In this document: positions 16,514-24,582 of the stretch, piece by piece
How the letters are laid out: each line of letters opens with the position of its first letter
Position numbering within the stretch: position 1 is the stretch's first letter
Origin: Bacteroidales bacterium GP1
GTDB taxonomy: Bacteria; Bacteroidota; Bacteroidia; Bacteroidales; Muribaculaceae
DNA length: 26,723 nucleotides
Assembly: GCA_001701105.1 (NCBI GenBank)
Contig: DAAI01000050.1
Span: forward strand, 24,688 to 51,410
Direction of reading: 5' to 3'
Program-made: the position numbers and the translations under genes
The notes under the pieces: generated by a model
Told to the model about the DNA's origin: nothing
Seen by the model: only the letters and a program-made list of their open reading frames with translations
The model's database searches: none

Positions 16514-16542
16514 AAAATTTTCCGAAAAATTCGGAAAATTTT
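16514..16542 (-). terminator. 13-bp perfect inverted repeat, terminator of the rsmG-hydrolase unit
   Basis: AAAATTTTCCGAA at 16514-16526 and TTCGGAAAATTTT at 16530-16542 form a perfect stem with a 3-nt loop. Read on the - strand it lies 35 bases beyond the hydrolase stop and runs into ATTTTTTCC, a T-run, so it suits termination from that side. It could also stop + strand transcripts from the orphan box. Confidence 0.65.
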
Positions 16543-16576
16543 GAAGATGATTTAATTATTTCTAACAATCAGTAGG

Positions 16577-17218
16577 TTAGATGAGGAATGGATTGTATTT
16601 TTGCTCTGCACCAATGGTAGTAGCGGGCCCATGACCCGGGTAAACCACTGTATCCGGGGGGAGGGTGAGGAGTTTTGTCTTAACTGCGTCGATCAGTTGC
16701 GGGTAAGATCCTCCCTGTAGGTCGGTGCGTCCGATGGAGCCTTGAAAAAGAGCATCGCCCGTGATCACAAAGCCATCCGCCTCGTCATAAAGTGCGATGC
16801 TACCGGGGGAATGTCCCGGAACATGGAGCACTTTTAACCGTCCTTCTCCTATTTCTATTACATCTCCATCGTTGAGATAGGAAGATAGTGAAACGGCATC
16901 AATTCTGTTCATCAGCCCAAACATCTGCGCCTGCTCCTTGATCCGCTGTCCCAATGGCTCGTCATCTTTATGACCATATATGGGTGCCTTGAAGAGGTCA
17001 GCGCTGAATTTATTCCCGATAGCATGATCCACATGGAGATGCGTGTTTATAATGTGGGTCACTTCCAGATTGTTGCGGTTTATATAGTTGGACATGGCTT
17101 CCTCCTCCTCCGCGTCCATCATACCGGGATCGATGATGGCTGCTTTGCCGGTTGCGGGATCAGACACCACATACGTATTTATTCCGAAAAGGGCAAAGGC
17201 AAATTTTGCTATATGCAT
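16577..17218 (-). CDS. MBL-fold metallo-hydrolase (glyoxalase II-like)
   Basis: A 213-residue metallo-beta-lactamase-fold enzyme, probably cytoplasmic, with the two-metal motif THLHVDH (H60, H62, D64, H65) and further ligands in VPGHSPGS, ITGDALF and YPGHGPAT. Length and the SIGRTDLQGGS stretch match the short YcbL/glyoxalase II-like group, which hydrolyses thioesters such as S-lactoylglutathione analogues; the natural substrate in this organism is not evident. Its start overlaps the end of rsmG by 10 bases, so the two are co-transcribed. The stop is followed by a palindromic terminator. Confidence 0.9.
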   Translation of the reverse strand: MHIAKFAFALFGINTYVVSDPATGKAAIIDPGMMDAEEEEAMSNYINRNNLEVTHIINTHLHVDHAIGNKFSADLFKAPIYGHKDDEPLGQRIKEQAQMFGLMNRIDAVSLSSYLNDGDVIEIGEGRLKVLHVPGHSPGSIALYDEADGFVITGDALFQGSIGRTDLQGGSYPQLIDAVKTKLLTLPPDTVVYPGHGPATTIGAEQKYNPFLI

Positions 17219-17835
17219 GGCGTGTAAACAAGTTTTTTGGTTTCAAAATATGGTTCAACGAACCAGTTGGAAAGGTCGATAACTTCGCTAATCTTTGCTA
17301 ACTTCCCGAGCTCGGCTCCCAAATCGCCCCCTTTTAGCGTTATTAATCCATTAGGCAAAGGATTTTGCTGGTCGGTAGAGATATTCTTCCTGCATGTCTT
17401 GAGGAGGTCAGGCTGTGGCATGACAGCGCGACTCACCACGAAGTCGAATTTCTCTTTCAATTCTGCTACATCTCCATGAAAAGTGGAGACGTTTTTAAGC
17501 CCTGCAGCTGATGCAATCTCCGAAGCTACTTTCAATTTCTTGGCAGTGCGGTCGGCCAATAGAAAGTCTACACCAGGAAATAAGACGGCCAGAGGAATTC
17601 CGGGAAAGCCCCCGCCACTTCCAAAATCAAGTACCCGGGAGCCGGGAGTGAACTTAATAAATTTGGCAATGGCCAGAGAATGAAGGATATGATGAATCTC
17701 AAGATTGGATATGTCCTTACGTGATATTACATTAATCTTTTCATTCCATTCAGGATATAGCGTCATCATCACTTCGAAAGCCAGTTTTTGTTCCGGAGAG
17801 AGCGACGGGAAATATTTTTCAATAAATTCGATCAT
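17209..17835 (-). CDS. rsmG: 16S rRNA (guanine-N7) methyltransferase G
   Basis: A 208-residue SAM-dependent methyltransferase that makes m7G527 (E. coli numbering) in 16S rRNA. Family signatures are WNEKINVISRKD at 30-41, IHHILHSLAIAKF, the SAM-binding RVLDFGSGGGFPGIPLAVLFP at 67-87 (the key stretch is DFGSGGGFPGIP), an acidic LLADRTAKKL and the VVSRAV motif. Length is normal. It overlaps the downstream hydrolase gene by 10 bases and is divergent from the DUF3127 gene; no convincing TAnnTTTG box was found for it in the 17836-17952 gap. Confidence 0.95.
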   Translation of the reverse strand: MIEFIEKYFPSLSPEQKLAFEVMMTLYPEWNEKINVISRKDISNLEIHHILHSLAIAKFIKFTPGSRVLDFGSGGGFPGIPLAVLFPGVDFLLADRTAKKLKVASEIASAAGLKNVSTFHGDVAELKEKFDFVVSRAVMPQPDLLKTCRKNISTDQQNPLPNGLITLKGGDLGAELGKLAKISEVIDLSNWFVEPYFETKKLVYTPCI

Positions 17836-17898
17836 AATATTATAACGAATAAGAAGGGGGAGGGCGTGCCTTAAAAAATAAAAAAAATGAAAATAAAT

Positions 17899-17929
17899 TT
17901 TGGAAAGCGATTCTAAAATGGTAATTTTG
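17899..17929 (+). promoter_or_regulatory. Bacteroidetes-type promoter of the DUF3127 gene
   Basis: TTTG at 17899-17902 and TAATTTTG at 17922-17929 are separated by 19 bp, a consensus arrangement. Predicted transcript start is near 17936. Confidence 0.75.
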
Positions 17930-17979
17930 CATTATAAAAGGGATATAGCACTATGCTATTCCTAATGAAGAAAAGAATA

Positions 17980-18372
17980 ATGGAAATAGAAGGAACAATT
18001 GTAGAGGTGCTTGGTCGCCAAGAGGGAGTGTCAAAGGCCGGAAAGCCTTGGAAGAAGGATGAGTATGTATTGGAAACTCCTGGCACATATCCACGCCGGG
18101 TTAAATTCACAATATTTGGAGACCGTTGCGACACAATGCGTTGCGAGCCAGGGAAGACCTATTCTTTCTCATTCGATCTTGAGAGCCGCGAATTTAACGG
18201 CCGATGGTACACGGATGTAAATGTGTATGCCATCAGGGATATAAATTCGGCAGCTCCAGCCGCTGCTGCAACTTCTGCCCCGACATCAGCAGGAGTTCCT
18301 CCTCAGAGCACATATGCCACACCGAGTTTTGAAGCCCCGGCAGGTGATTCGTCCGACGATCTCCCGTTCTAA
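17980..18372 (+). CDS. DUF3127 (OB-fold, SSB-like) protein
   Basis: A 130-residue cytoplasmic protein of the Bacteroidetes DUF3127 family. It opens MEIEGTIVEVLG and has KAGKPWKKDEYVLETPG and the signature ESREFNGRWYTDVNVY, then an Ala/Pro-rich linker and the acidic tip SSDDLPF. That tip resembles the C-terminal peptide with which SSB recruits partner proteins, and the fold is predicted to be OB-like, so single-strand nucleic acid binding is plausible but unproven. I prefer ATG 17980, where relatives begin, over the ATG at 17953 that would add nine hydrophobic/basic residues. It stands alone, divergent from rsmG, with its own promoter. Confidence 0.88.
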   Translation: MEIEGTIVEVLGRQEGVSKAGKPWKKDEYVLETPGTYPRRVKFTIFGDRCDTMRCEPGKTYSFSFDLESREFNGRWYTDVNVYAIRDINSAAPAAAATSAPTSAGVPPQSTYATPSFEAPAGDSSDDLPF

Positions 18373-18401
18373 GCGAGAGTAAATTAGGAGAACGAAGTCA
18401 A

Positions 18402-18416
18402 TCCGAGCCCCTCGGA
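18402..18416 (+). other. Small hairpin after the DUF3127 gene
   Basis: TCCGAG at 18402-18407 pairs with CTCGGA at 18411-18416 across a CCC loop. No T-run follows. It may stabilise the transcript end. Confidence 0.35.
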
Positions 18417-18476
18417 GTGCGATCGGAATATTACCGGGGATAATAAATAGGAGGCCCGGAGAATAAGATAATGTCC

Positions 18477-18510
18477 ATGCCAGATATTTTTGGCGTGGCA
18501 TTTCTTATTA
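18477..18510 (+). terminator. Weak terminator candidate downstream of the DUF3127 gene
   Basis: ATGCCA at 18477-18482 pairs with TGGCAT at 18496-18501, followed by TTCTTATTAT. The stem is only 6 bp with a 13-nt loop, so confidence is modest. Confidence 0.4.
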
Positions 18511-18590
18511 TATAAGATAAATATCTTTATAAAATTGAAGCCCGCACCTTTTAATCAGAGCCGGGGGAGGGATTAACGTGGAAAAGAGGG

Positions 18591-18632
18591 GCAATATATT
18601 TCAACTTGCGCGCAATAGAAGCAATATATTGC
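18591..18632 (+). repeat. Direct repeat and palindrome cluster upstream of glycogen synthase
   Basis: GCAATATATT occurs at 18591-18600 and 18621-18630, exactly 30 bp apart. The second copy continues into the perfect 12-bp palindrome GCAATATATTGC (18621-18632), and between them is a 10-bp palindrome TTGCGCGCAA (18606-18615). The cluster is about 60 bp upstream of the glycogen synthase promoter and looks like a multi-site operator. The rest of the 18373-18748 gap holds only two small hairpins and the promoter. Confidence 0.55.
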
Positions 18633-18691
18633 ACGCAGGGGAAATAAAATGCACAAAATAATGGTAATAATGAAAAAATTTATTAAAATCT

Positions 18692-18722
18692 TATGTGGAA
18701 ATGAATTTTATTAGTAATTTTG
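18692..18722 (+). promoter_or_regulatory. Bacteroidetes-type promoter of the glycogen synthase gene
   Basis: The -7 box TAATTTTG at 18715-18722 is a full match; 19 bp upstream the -33 box is TATG (one mismatch to TTTG) at 18692-18695. Predicted start near 18729, leaving a short leader before ATG 18749. Confidence 0.6.
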
Positions 18723-18748
18723 TGCGTTAAAGTAAGAAACAGACGTAT

Positions 18749-20440
18749 ATGACAGTACGAAAAAATGATGTCAGCACGTCGGGACGAGAGGCATCCATCA
18801 CGATAGCAAGCCAGATCGACTTACTATTCGAGACGAGTTGGGAAGTCTGCAACAAGGTGGGAGGAATCTACGCCGTGTTGTCGACAAAAGCCCGGGCTCT
18901 CGGAAGCCAGTTCGGCGACAAGCTGATATTTATAGGTCCGGATTTATGGACGGCAAACAAACCGTCTCCTTATTTCAAGGAAAGGAAGACCCTGTTGCGT
19001 CAGGCTCAAGTGAAGCTGAATCTTCCATGGAACATATCAATCCGAGTGGGTCGATGGGATATTCCCGGGGCTCCTCAGGTGATCCTTGTGAATGCCGGCG
19101 ACACGGCGAAACACCTTCCCGAAATATACGGGGAAATGTGGCGGCAATATGGCGTGGATTCCCTGCATTCGTATGGAGACTATGATGAAAGTTGCGCCTT
19201 TTCAGTGGCATCGGCAATAGTGATTAAAGCTATTATTGCTCAGATGAAGGCGAATCCATCGAAAGTGATTGCCCATTTCGATGAATGGACCACCGGCATG
19301 GGGCTACTATATTTAAAGAGTACGGAGCCGGAAGTCTCGACAATCTTCACCACGCATGCCACAAGCATAGGACGCAGCATATGTTGCAACGGGAAGCCGC
19401 TGTATGATTATTTTCATCAGTATAATGGCGACCAGATGGCGGAGGAGCTCAACATGCAGTCGAAGCATAGTCTGGAAAAGGCCGCAGCCCATAATGCAGA
19501 TTGCTTCACGACAGTGAGTGAAGTCACTGCTCGAGAATGCGAACAGCTTTTGCAGATTCGTCCGCAGGTGATCACCCCTAATGGCTTCGAGCCGGACTTT
19601 GTCCCTAAGACGGTGAAGTATAACCGGTTGCGTAAGGATGGCCGCGAGCGACTACTTCAATTGGCCAAGGCAATGACCGGCAAAGAATACCCGGCCGATA
19701 CATTTCTGGTAGCTACATCCGGGCGTCATGAATATCGTAACAAGGGTCTTGACTTGTTCCTCGATGTAATGGCGCAGATGGAGCAAAGGATTGGTAACAG
19801 CAGTACAGTGCTGGCCTTTATTCTTGTCCCGGGATGGGTAAGCGGTCCTTCCGGGGAAGTGATTGTTAATCTCTACGATAACGGAAATGTGAGAGTGAAT
19901 CCGGATTTTCTGACCCATCGCCTCTATAATGAGAATGACGATGAGATATGCGTGAGAATCCGGCAGCTTGAGGAGAAAGGGAGCTTCCGTCGCCTAAACG
20001 TGATTTATGTCCCGAGTTATCTCGATGGTCATGACGGAGTGATGGAGATTCCTTACTATTCGCTCCTGCCAGCTTTCGATCTCACCATATTCCCGAGCTA
20101 TTATGAGCCGTGGGGATATACACCCATGGAGAGCGTGGCTTTCGGAGTGCCAACCATAACCGACGATAAAGCCGGTTTCGGCCAATGGATTCTCGATAAC
20201 TTCAAGAATGGTCTGGATGAATGCGGAGCGGAAGTGGTGAAGCGCGGAGATTCCAATTATGGGGAGGCCTGTCACACGATAGCGTCTACAGCAATAAGCT
20301 ATCTGCTGCAGGATACGAATCTGCGTCAGAAAGCCCGGGGCAAAGCATTCCTAACAGCTGCAAAAGCCGACTGGAAATTCTTTGTAAATAAATACTACGA
20401 AGCATTCAAGACCGCATTCGCGCGCAATACGCGGAGATAA
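18749..20440 (+). CDS. Glycogen synthase, GT3 (eukaryotic/Gsy-like) type
   Basis: A 563-residue cytoplasmic glycosyltransferase that extends alpha-1,4-glucan from a sugar nucleotide. The N-terminal LLFETSWEVCNKVGGIYAVLS (28-48; core EVCNKVGGIYAVL), the TTHATSIGRSICC stretch and the E-x7-E motif EPWGYTPME (E453, E461) followed by GVPTITDDKAGFG identify family GT3, the group of yeast and animal glycogen synthases, which also occurs in Bacteroidetes; it is not the GlgA (GT5) type. It is shorter than eukaryotic members (about 640-740) and I do not see their C-terminal regulatory arginine cluster, so control by glucose-6-phosphate is doubtful. The next gene is an alpha-glucan phosphorylase, giving synthesis and breakdown in one unit. 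Confidence 0.92.
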   Translation: MTVRKNDVSTSGREASITIASQIDLLFETSWEVCNKVGGIYAVLSTKARALGSQFGDKLIFIGPDLWTANKPSPYFKERKTLLRQAQVKLNLPWNISIRVGRWDIPGAPQVILVNAGDTAKHLPEIYGEMWRQYGVDSLHSYGDYDESCAFSVASAIVIKAIIAQMKANPSKVIAHFDEWTTGMGLLYLKSTEPEVSTIFTTHATSIGRSICCNGKPLYDYFHQYNGDQMAEELNMQSKHSLEKAAAHNADCFTTVSEVTARECEQLLQIRPQVITPNGFEPDFVPKTVKYNRLRKDGRERLLQLAKAMTGKEYPADTFLVATSGRHEYRNKGLDLFLDVMAQMEQRIGNSSTVLAFILVPGWVSGPSGEVIVNLYDNGNVRVNPDFLTHRLYNENDDEICVRIRQLEEKGSFRRLNVIYVPSYLDGHDGVMEIPYYSLLPAFDLTIFPSYYEPWGYTPMESVAFGVPTITDDKAGFGQWILDNFKNGLDECGAEVVKRGDSNYGEACHTIASTAISYLLQDTNLRQKARGKAFLTAAKADWKFFVNKYYEAFKTAFARNTRR

Positions 20441-20485
20441 TGTGTAGGCGCTTAAAGCATTCAATAAATTAAAGGAATATAAACC

Positions 20486-20551
20486 ATGAGTGATTCGCCA
20501 AGACCCAAACGCCTGCGGCGACACTTAATAAAATATTGTGTAATAACATGA
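20486..20551 (+). CDS. 21-codon upstream ORF overlapping the phosphorylase start
   Basis: ATG 20486 follows a purine-rich AAAGGA at the usual spacing and reads MSDSPRPKRLRRHLIKYCVIT before TGA 20549-20551, which overlaps the phosphorylase ATG (20548) as ATGA. The encoded peptide is very basic in its middle. The geometry suggests translational coupling or a leader peptide controlling the phosphorylase; chance occurrence is possible, and no conservation can be judged from one sequence. Confidence 0.4.
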   Translation: MSDSPRPKRLRRHLIKYCVIT

Positions 20552-23115
20552 AACTTAAAGTAAGCAACAGCAACACTCCCAACTGGCATACAGTGACAGT
20601 AAGCGCGGAGATACCCTCTCAGTTAAAGCCCTTGGAGGAGATGTCGAAGAATCTATGGTGGGTATGGAATAGCAAAGGGAAGCACCTTTTCCACGACCTT
20701 GACCGTGACCTCTGGCGCACAGTAGGGGAGAACCCTGTGATGTTGCTCCAACAACTCAGCTACGAGCGTTATAAGGAAATCCTCAACGACAAAGTCATGA
20801 TGGCTCGTATCGAGGATACTTATAAGGATTTTAAGGATTACATGAAGCAGCCGATGGATACGTCGGTTCCCTCGGTGAGCTACTTCTCAATGGAGTATGG
20901 GCTTTGCAATTGTCTTAAGATCTATTCTGGAGGTCTCGGAGTGCTTGCCGGCGACTATATCAAGCAGGCTTCCGACTCACGTATCCCGATGACAGCTGTA
21001 GGTTTCCTATATAAGTACGGTTATTTCTCGCAGTCGTTATCAATCGATGGTCAGCAGATTGCCAACTATGAAAGCCAGAACTTCGACCAGCTGCCTATAG
21101 AGGCAGTAGCCGGAGAGGACGGACATCCTATGGTGCTTGAAGTGCCATATCCCGGCCGGATAGTCTACTGCCATGTATGGCGTGTGAATGTAGGACGCAT
21201 GAATCTCTATCTGCTCGATACGGATCTCGACAAAAATTCAGAATGGGACCGTCAGATCACTCACAAGCTATATGGAGGCGACTGGGAAAACCGTATCAAG
21301 CAGGAATATCTGCTGGGTATCGGTGGAATCATAATGCTCAACAAGCTCGGAATCAAGACCGAATTATATCATTGTAATGAGGGTCATGCGGCACTTCTTA
21401 ACCTGCAGCGTCTTGTTGACTATGTTCAGAATGATGGCCTATCGTTCAATGTGGCTCTTGAGCTCGTACGTGCATCGTCGCTTTATACGGTCCATACTCC
21501 AGTGCCGGCAGGACATGATTACTTCGAGGAGTCGTTGCTCGGTAAATACCTTGGTGAATATCCCGCGAAACTCGGAATCTCATGGGCCGACCTGATGAAT
21601 ATGGGCCGGGAGAATCCCGACACCAACGAACGTTTCTCAATGAGTGTATTCGCTCTCAACACATGTCAGGAAGCCAATGGCGTAAGCTGGCTTCATGGCG
21701 AGGTATCGAAGAAGATGTTCGCCGGCATTTGGAAAGGTTATGCTCCGGAAGAATCTCATGTCGGTTATGTGACCAACGGAGTGCATATGCCGACATGGGC
21801 AGCCACCGAATGGAAAGACTTCTATGGAGAGAACCTTAATCCGGAATTATTCCACAATCAGAGCGATCCTCAGATGTGGAAAGGAATCTTCGATGTTCCG
21901 GATGAAGCCGTATGGAATCTTCGCATGACAATGAAGAATAAGTTCATCGAGTTCGTGCGTAAGGACTTCAAGGAGAAGTGGCTTAAGAATCAGGGAGATC
22001 CCACAGAGGTAATGAGCATTGTAGAAAAAATCAACCCCAATGCGCTGATTATTGGTTTTGCCCGCCGGTTCGCCACCTACAAGCGTGCGCATCTCCTCTT
22101 TACCGATCTCGACAGGCTTGCCAAGATAGTGAATAATGAAAATTATCCCGTTCAGTTCATATTCTCCGGTAAAGCACATCCGGCGGATGGAGCAGGCCAA
22201 GGACTGATCAAGCGTATCATGGAGATTTCGCGTATGCCGCAGTTCCGTGGTAAAGTAATCTTCCTTGAGGATTATAACATGATAGTGGCCAAACGACTCG
22301 TAACGGGAGTTGACATATGGCTCAATACTCCGACGCGTCCGCTTGAGGCTTCCGGTACATCAGGCGAGAAAGCCGAGATGAATGGAGTATTGAATTTCTC
22401 GGTGCTCGATGGATGGTGGTATGAGGGCTACAGATTTGATGAGAAAGCCGGCTGGGCCATCACCGACAATCGGACCTTCACCGACCAGAGCCAGCAGGAC
22501 AAGCTGGATGCAGCTACCATCTATTCAATGCTCGAGAATGAGATAATACCACTCTATTTCGCCAAGAATTCAAAGGGTTATAGCCCGGAGTGGATTCAGT
22601 ACATCAAGCGGAGCATAGGTAATATCGCACCTCATTTCACTATGAAGCGTCAGCTTGACGATTATATCGCCCGGTTCTATAAACCGGAAGCCAGCCGCTT
22701 CGCGGCGCTGAGCGCACATAATTGCGAGAAAGCACGCGAAATAGTGGCATGGAAAGAGGAGGTCGCTTCCAAGTGGGACAGCATCCAGGTCATTTCATCA
22801 AGCCTTACGGCAATTGATGTCCACAATGGCGTGCTGAGCACAGGCGATAAGTTCGATGCAAAGGCTCAGATCGATACCAAGGGACTTGGAGATTCAATCG
22901 GTGTGGAACTCGTGCTCTACCGCGATCGAGACGGCCAGGATACATTTGCCGGTCGTAAAGAATTAAAGATTGTGAAGCGTGAGGGTGATATTTACACCTA
23001 CGAACTTAAGGATACGGTGCGCGAGGCCGGTATCTATCGGTATGCGATGCGTATATATCCGAAGAGTGCGATGTTGCCTCACAGAATGGATTTCGCTTAT
23101 ATCCGCTGGATCTGA
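20548..23115 (+). CDS. glgP: Alpha-glucan (glycogen) phosphorylase, GT35
   Basis: An 855-residue cytoplasmic PLP enzyme that releases glucose-1-phosphate from glycogen or maltodextrin. An N-terminal DUF3417-type helical segment (LKPLEEMSKNLWWVWN, about 20-105) precedes the GT35 core, as in the shorter bacterial alpha-glucan phosphorylase group (TIGR02094 type). Core signatures are YFSMEYGL, SGGLGVLAGDYIKQASD, HCNEGHAA, GFARRFATYKRA and EASGTSGEKAEMNG, in which K608 is the PLP lysine, then LDGWWYEGY. The last 100 residues form an extra beta-rich domain ending FAYIRWI. I place the start at ATG 20548; the GTG at 20536 would add only four residues. It follows glycogen synthase by about 107 bases. 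Confidence 0.93.
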   Translation: MKLKVSNSNTPNWHTVTVSAEIPSQLKPLEEMSKNLWWVWNSKGKHLFHDLDRDLWRTVGENPVMLLQQLSYERYKEILNDKVMMARIEDTYKDFKDYMKQPMDTSVPSVSYFSMEYGLCNCLKIYSGGLGVLAGDYIKQASDSRIPMTAVGFLYKYGYFSQSLSIDGQQIANYESQNFDQLPIEAVAGEDGHPMVLEVPYPGRIVYCHVWRVNVGRMNLYLLDTDLDKNSEWDRQITHKLYGGDWENRIKQEYLLGIGGIIMLNKLGIKTELYHCNEGHAALLNLQRLVDYVQNDGLSFNVALELVRASSLYTVHTPVPAGHDYFEESLLGKYLGEYPAKLGISWADLMNMGRENPDTNERFSMSVFALNTCQEANGVSWLHGEVSKKMFAGIWKGYAPEESHVGYVTNGVHMPTWAATEWKDFYGENLNPELFHNQSDPQMWKGIFDVPDEAVWNLRMTMKNKFIEFVRKDFKEKWLKNQGDPTEVMSIVEKINPNALIIGFARRFATYKRAHLLFTDLDRLAKIVNNENYPVQFIFSGKAHPADGAGQGLIKRIMEISRMPQFRGKVIFLEDYNMIVAKRLVTGVDIWLNTPTRPLEASGTSGEKAEMNGVLNFSVLDGWWYEGYRFDEKAGWAITDNRTFTDQSQQDKLDAATIYSMLENEIIPLYFAKNSKGYSPEWIQYIKRSIGNIAPHFTMKRQLDDYIARFYKPEASRFAALSAHNCEKAREIVAWKEEVASKWDSIQVISSSLTAIDVHNGVLSTGDKFDAKAQIDTKGLGDSIGVELVLYRDRDGQDTFAGRKELKIVKREGDIYTYELKDTVREAGIYRYAMRIYPKSAMLPHRMDFAYIRWI

Positions 23116-23132
23116 TAATTATTCCATAATCC

Positions 23133-23190
23133 TAAAGACGGTTTTCAGACGTTACCGACTCAAAGTCGGTGCGTTTGGAAGCCGTCTTTA
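23133..23190 (+). terminator. 58-nt nearly fully paired hairpin after the phosphorylase
   Basis: TAAAGACGG (23133-23141) pairs with CCGTCTTTA (23182-23190); pairing continues inward with several G-T wobbles and one bulge (T23153) to ACCGACT (23154-23160) and AGTCGGT (23164-23170) around a CAA loop: 27 pairs in all. The only T-run is inside the stem, so it is an unusual terminator; an RNA-stabilising 3' structure or a repeat element is also possible. Confidence 0.55.
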
Positions 23191-23245
23191 ATACATATGG
23201 AAATAATATTGCATTTTTTTCGTTAGAAAGACAATTGAAGCAATA

Positions 23246-24343
23246 ATGAGAAATGCGACTATATCCATAATCAAGGCTTTGGGAATCATATTCGTGGTGA
23301 TGGGGCATGCCGAACCGCCTGATTTGATTTCCAATTTCATCTATATTTTCCATATGCCGCTTTTCTTCATAGCAGCGGGATATTTCTTTAGTGAAGCAAA
23401 TCTCGACAAGCCGTGGGAGTTCTGTCAACGCCGTTTCAAAGGTCTTTACATACCATTCCTCAAATTCAGCATTCTGTTTCTCCTGCTTCATAATCTATTT
23501 TTCGAGATCGGCTTGATGAATGAGACTCATGGAAACTGGACAGGTGGAGTGACGCATCCATATACGGCTCAGGATTTCTTCCGACGATTATTCACCATTG
23601 TCACCTCGATGAGCGGTTATGATGAATTCATGGCCGGAGCCTTCTGGTTCTTCCGCGGACTCCTTGTGGCGAGTATCCTCTTTCTGATATTATGCAAAGC
23701 CACTTCCTCGAGAACAAAACTTTCGTTGCCATGGTGCGCGGTGATTGTATGTCTCATGGCGTTAGGGTTCAATGCCTATCGGTTCGGCTTCGGCCTGAAG
23801 ATACCCGTGATTCCCAATGGAGGGCTGCGTGAGATATGGGGAGTATTTTTCTTCGGAATCGGCGTGATATTCCGCCATGTGGAGGAAAAACTCGGGAATC
23901 GTTTATGGCTTACACTCCTTTGTCTGGCTATCCTGTGCGTATGCGCATGGTTTCATACATGCGGAATGAATAACCGGGGGCAGATGCAAGATCTTGTAAC
24001 ACTTCCGATAACCGGTATGTCGGGCTGGATTGTAATGCGCCATCTCGCATCATTCATTGCATCTTTTGAAAATCCATTCAAACGATTGATGGTATTTATC
24101 GGTGAAAATACGCTTTATGTGTTCGTGTTCCATATCATTAGCTATAAGATTGTCAGTGCATTAAAAATCTTATGGTACGATCTGGAATGGGGGCACATAG
24201 GCAGCCATATGGTGATTCATTATAATAATCATGAAGATTTGTTCTGGCTATTATATACTGTAATAGGAGTTGCCGTTCCGCTTGGCGTGCTTTATATATT
24301 CCGTCGTTGGCGAAATGGGCGTCCAAGATTGCAACCTGCATGA
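23246..24343 (+). CDS. Acyltransferase-3 family membrane protein
   Basis: A 365-residue integral membrane protein with about ten hydrophobic segments, of the acyltransferase 3 (PF01757, OafA/NolL-like) family. The N-terminal IKALGIIFVVMGHAEPP contains the family His (H21) used in acyl transfer, followed by FHMPLFFIAAGYFF and RRFKGLYIPFL, the usual arginine motif. Members acetylate or succinylate cell-surface sugars from cytoplasmic acyl-CoA; the target here is unknown. A weak TAATATTG box at 23204-23211 could be its promoter. It is a single gene between the glycogen unit and the lipoprotein gene; no surface-glycan genes are next to it. Confidence 0.85.
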   Translation: MRNATISIIKALGIIFVVMGHAEPPDLISNFIYIFHMPLFFIAAGYFFSEANLDKPWEFCQRRFKGLYIPFLKFSILFLLLHNLFFEIGLMNETHGNWTGGVTHPYTAQDFFRRLFTIVTSMSGYDEFMAGAFWFFRGLLVASILFLILCKATSSRTKLSLPWCAVIVCLMALGFNAYRFGFGLKIPVIPNGGLREIWGVFFFGIGVIFRHVEEKLGNRLWLTLLCLAILCVCAWFHTCGMNNRGQMQDLVTLPITGMSGWIVMRHLASFIASFENPFKRLMVFIGENTLYVFVFHIISYKIVSALKILWYDLEWGHIGSHMVIHYNNHEDLFWLLYTVIGVAVPLGVLYIFRRWRNGRPRLQPA

Positions 24344-24582
24344 CCTTAAGAAATATCACTTAGACAATAAATCTATTCATCCGGAATGGGTGAGGATACA
24401 AGGTAATGACTCAGGATAATGATGTAGATTCCTGCATGGCCGTAGAGTTGTGAATATGGAGGAGAGTAAACCATATGATAGATATAATCGTTATAAACAA
24501 AAGAAATGATGTGAAAGGCATCATAATAAGGAAAGGTAACACATAAACAACAGACCGATTACACTTAAATTAAATAAGAATC
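24344..24582 (+). other. Intergenic stretch, little recognisable content
   Basis: The 239 bases before the lipoprotein gene hold one short stem, ATGATG (24506-24511) with CATCAT (24519-24524). I see no TAnnTTTG promoter box, no credible small ORF and no RNA gene. Confidence 0.5.

Noticed and set aside
17953..17979. Earlier ATG for the DUF3127 protein
   Set aside because: It would add nine residues not expected from the family, whose members begin with MEIEG-like sequence at 17980.
20536..20547. GTG start for the phosphorylase
   Set aside because: It adds only four residues and has no ribosome site; ATG 20548 with the ATGA overlap is a better start.
23133..23190. tRNA gene or integron attC site
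   Set aside because: It folds as one long hairpin, not a cloverleaf, and lacks T-loop sequence; the attC core consensus is absent and no integron genes are near.
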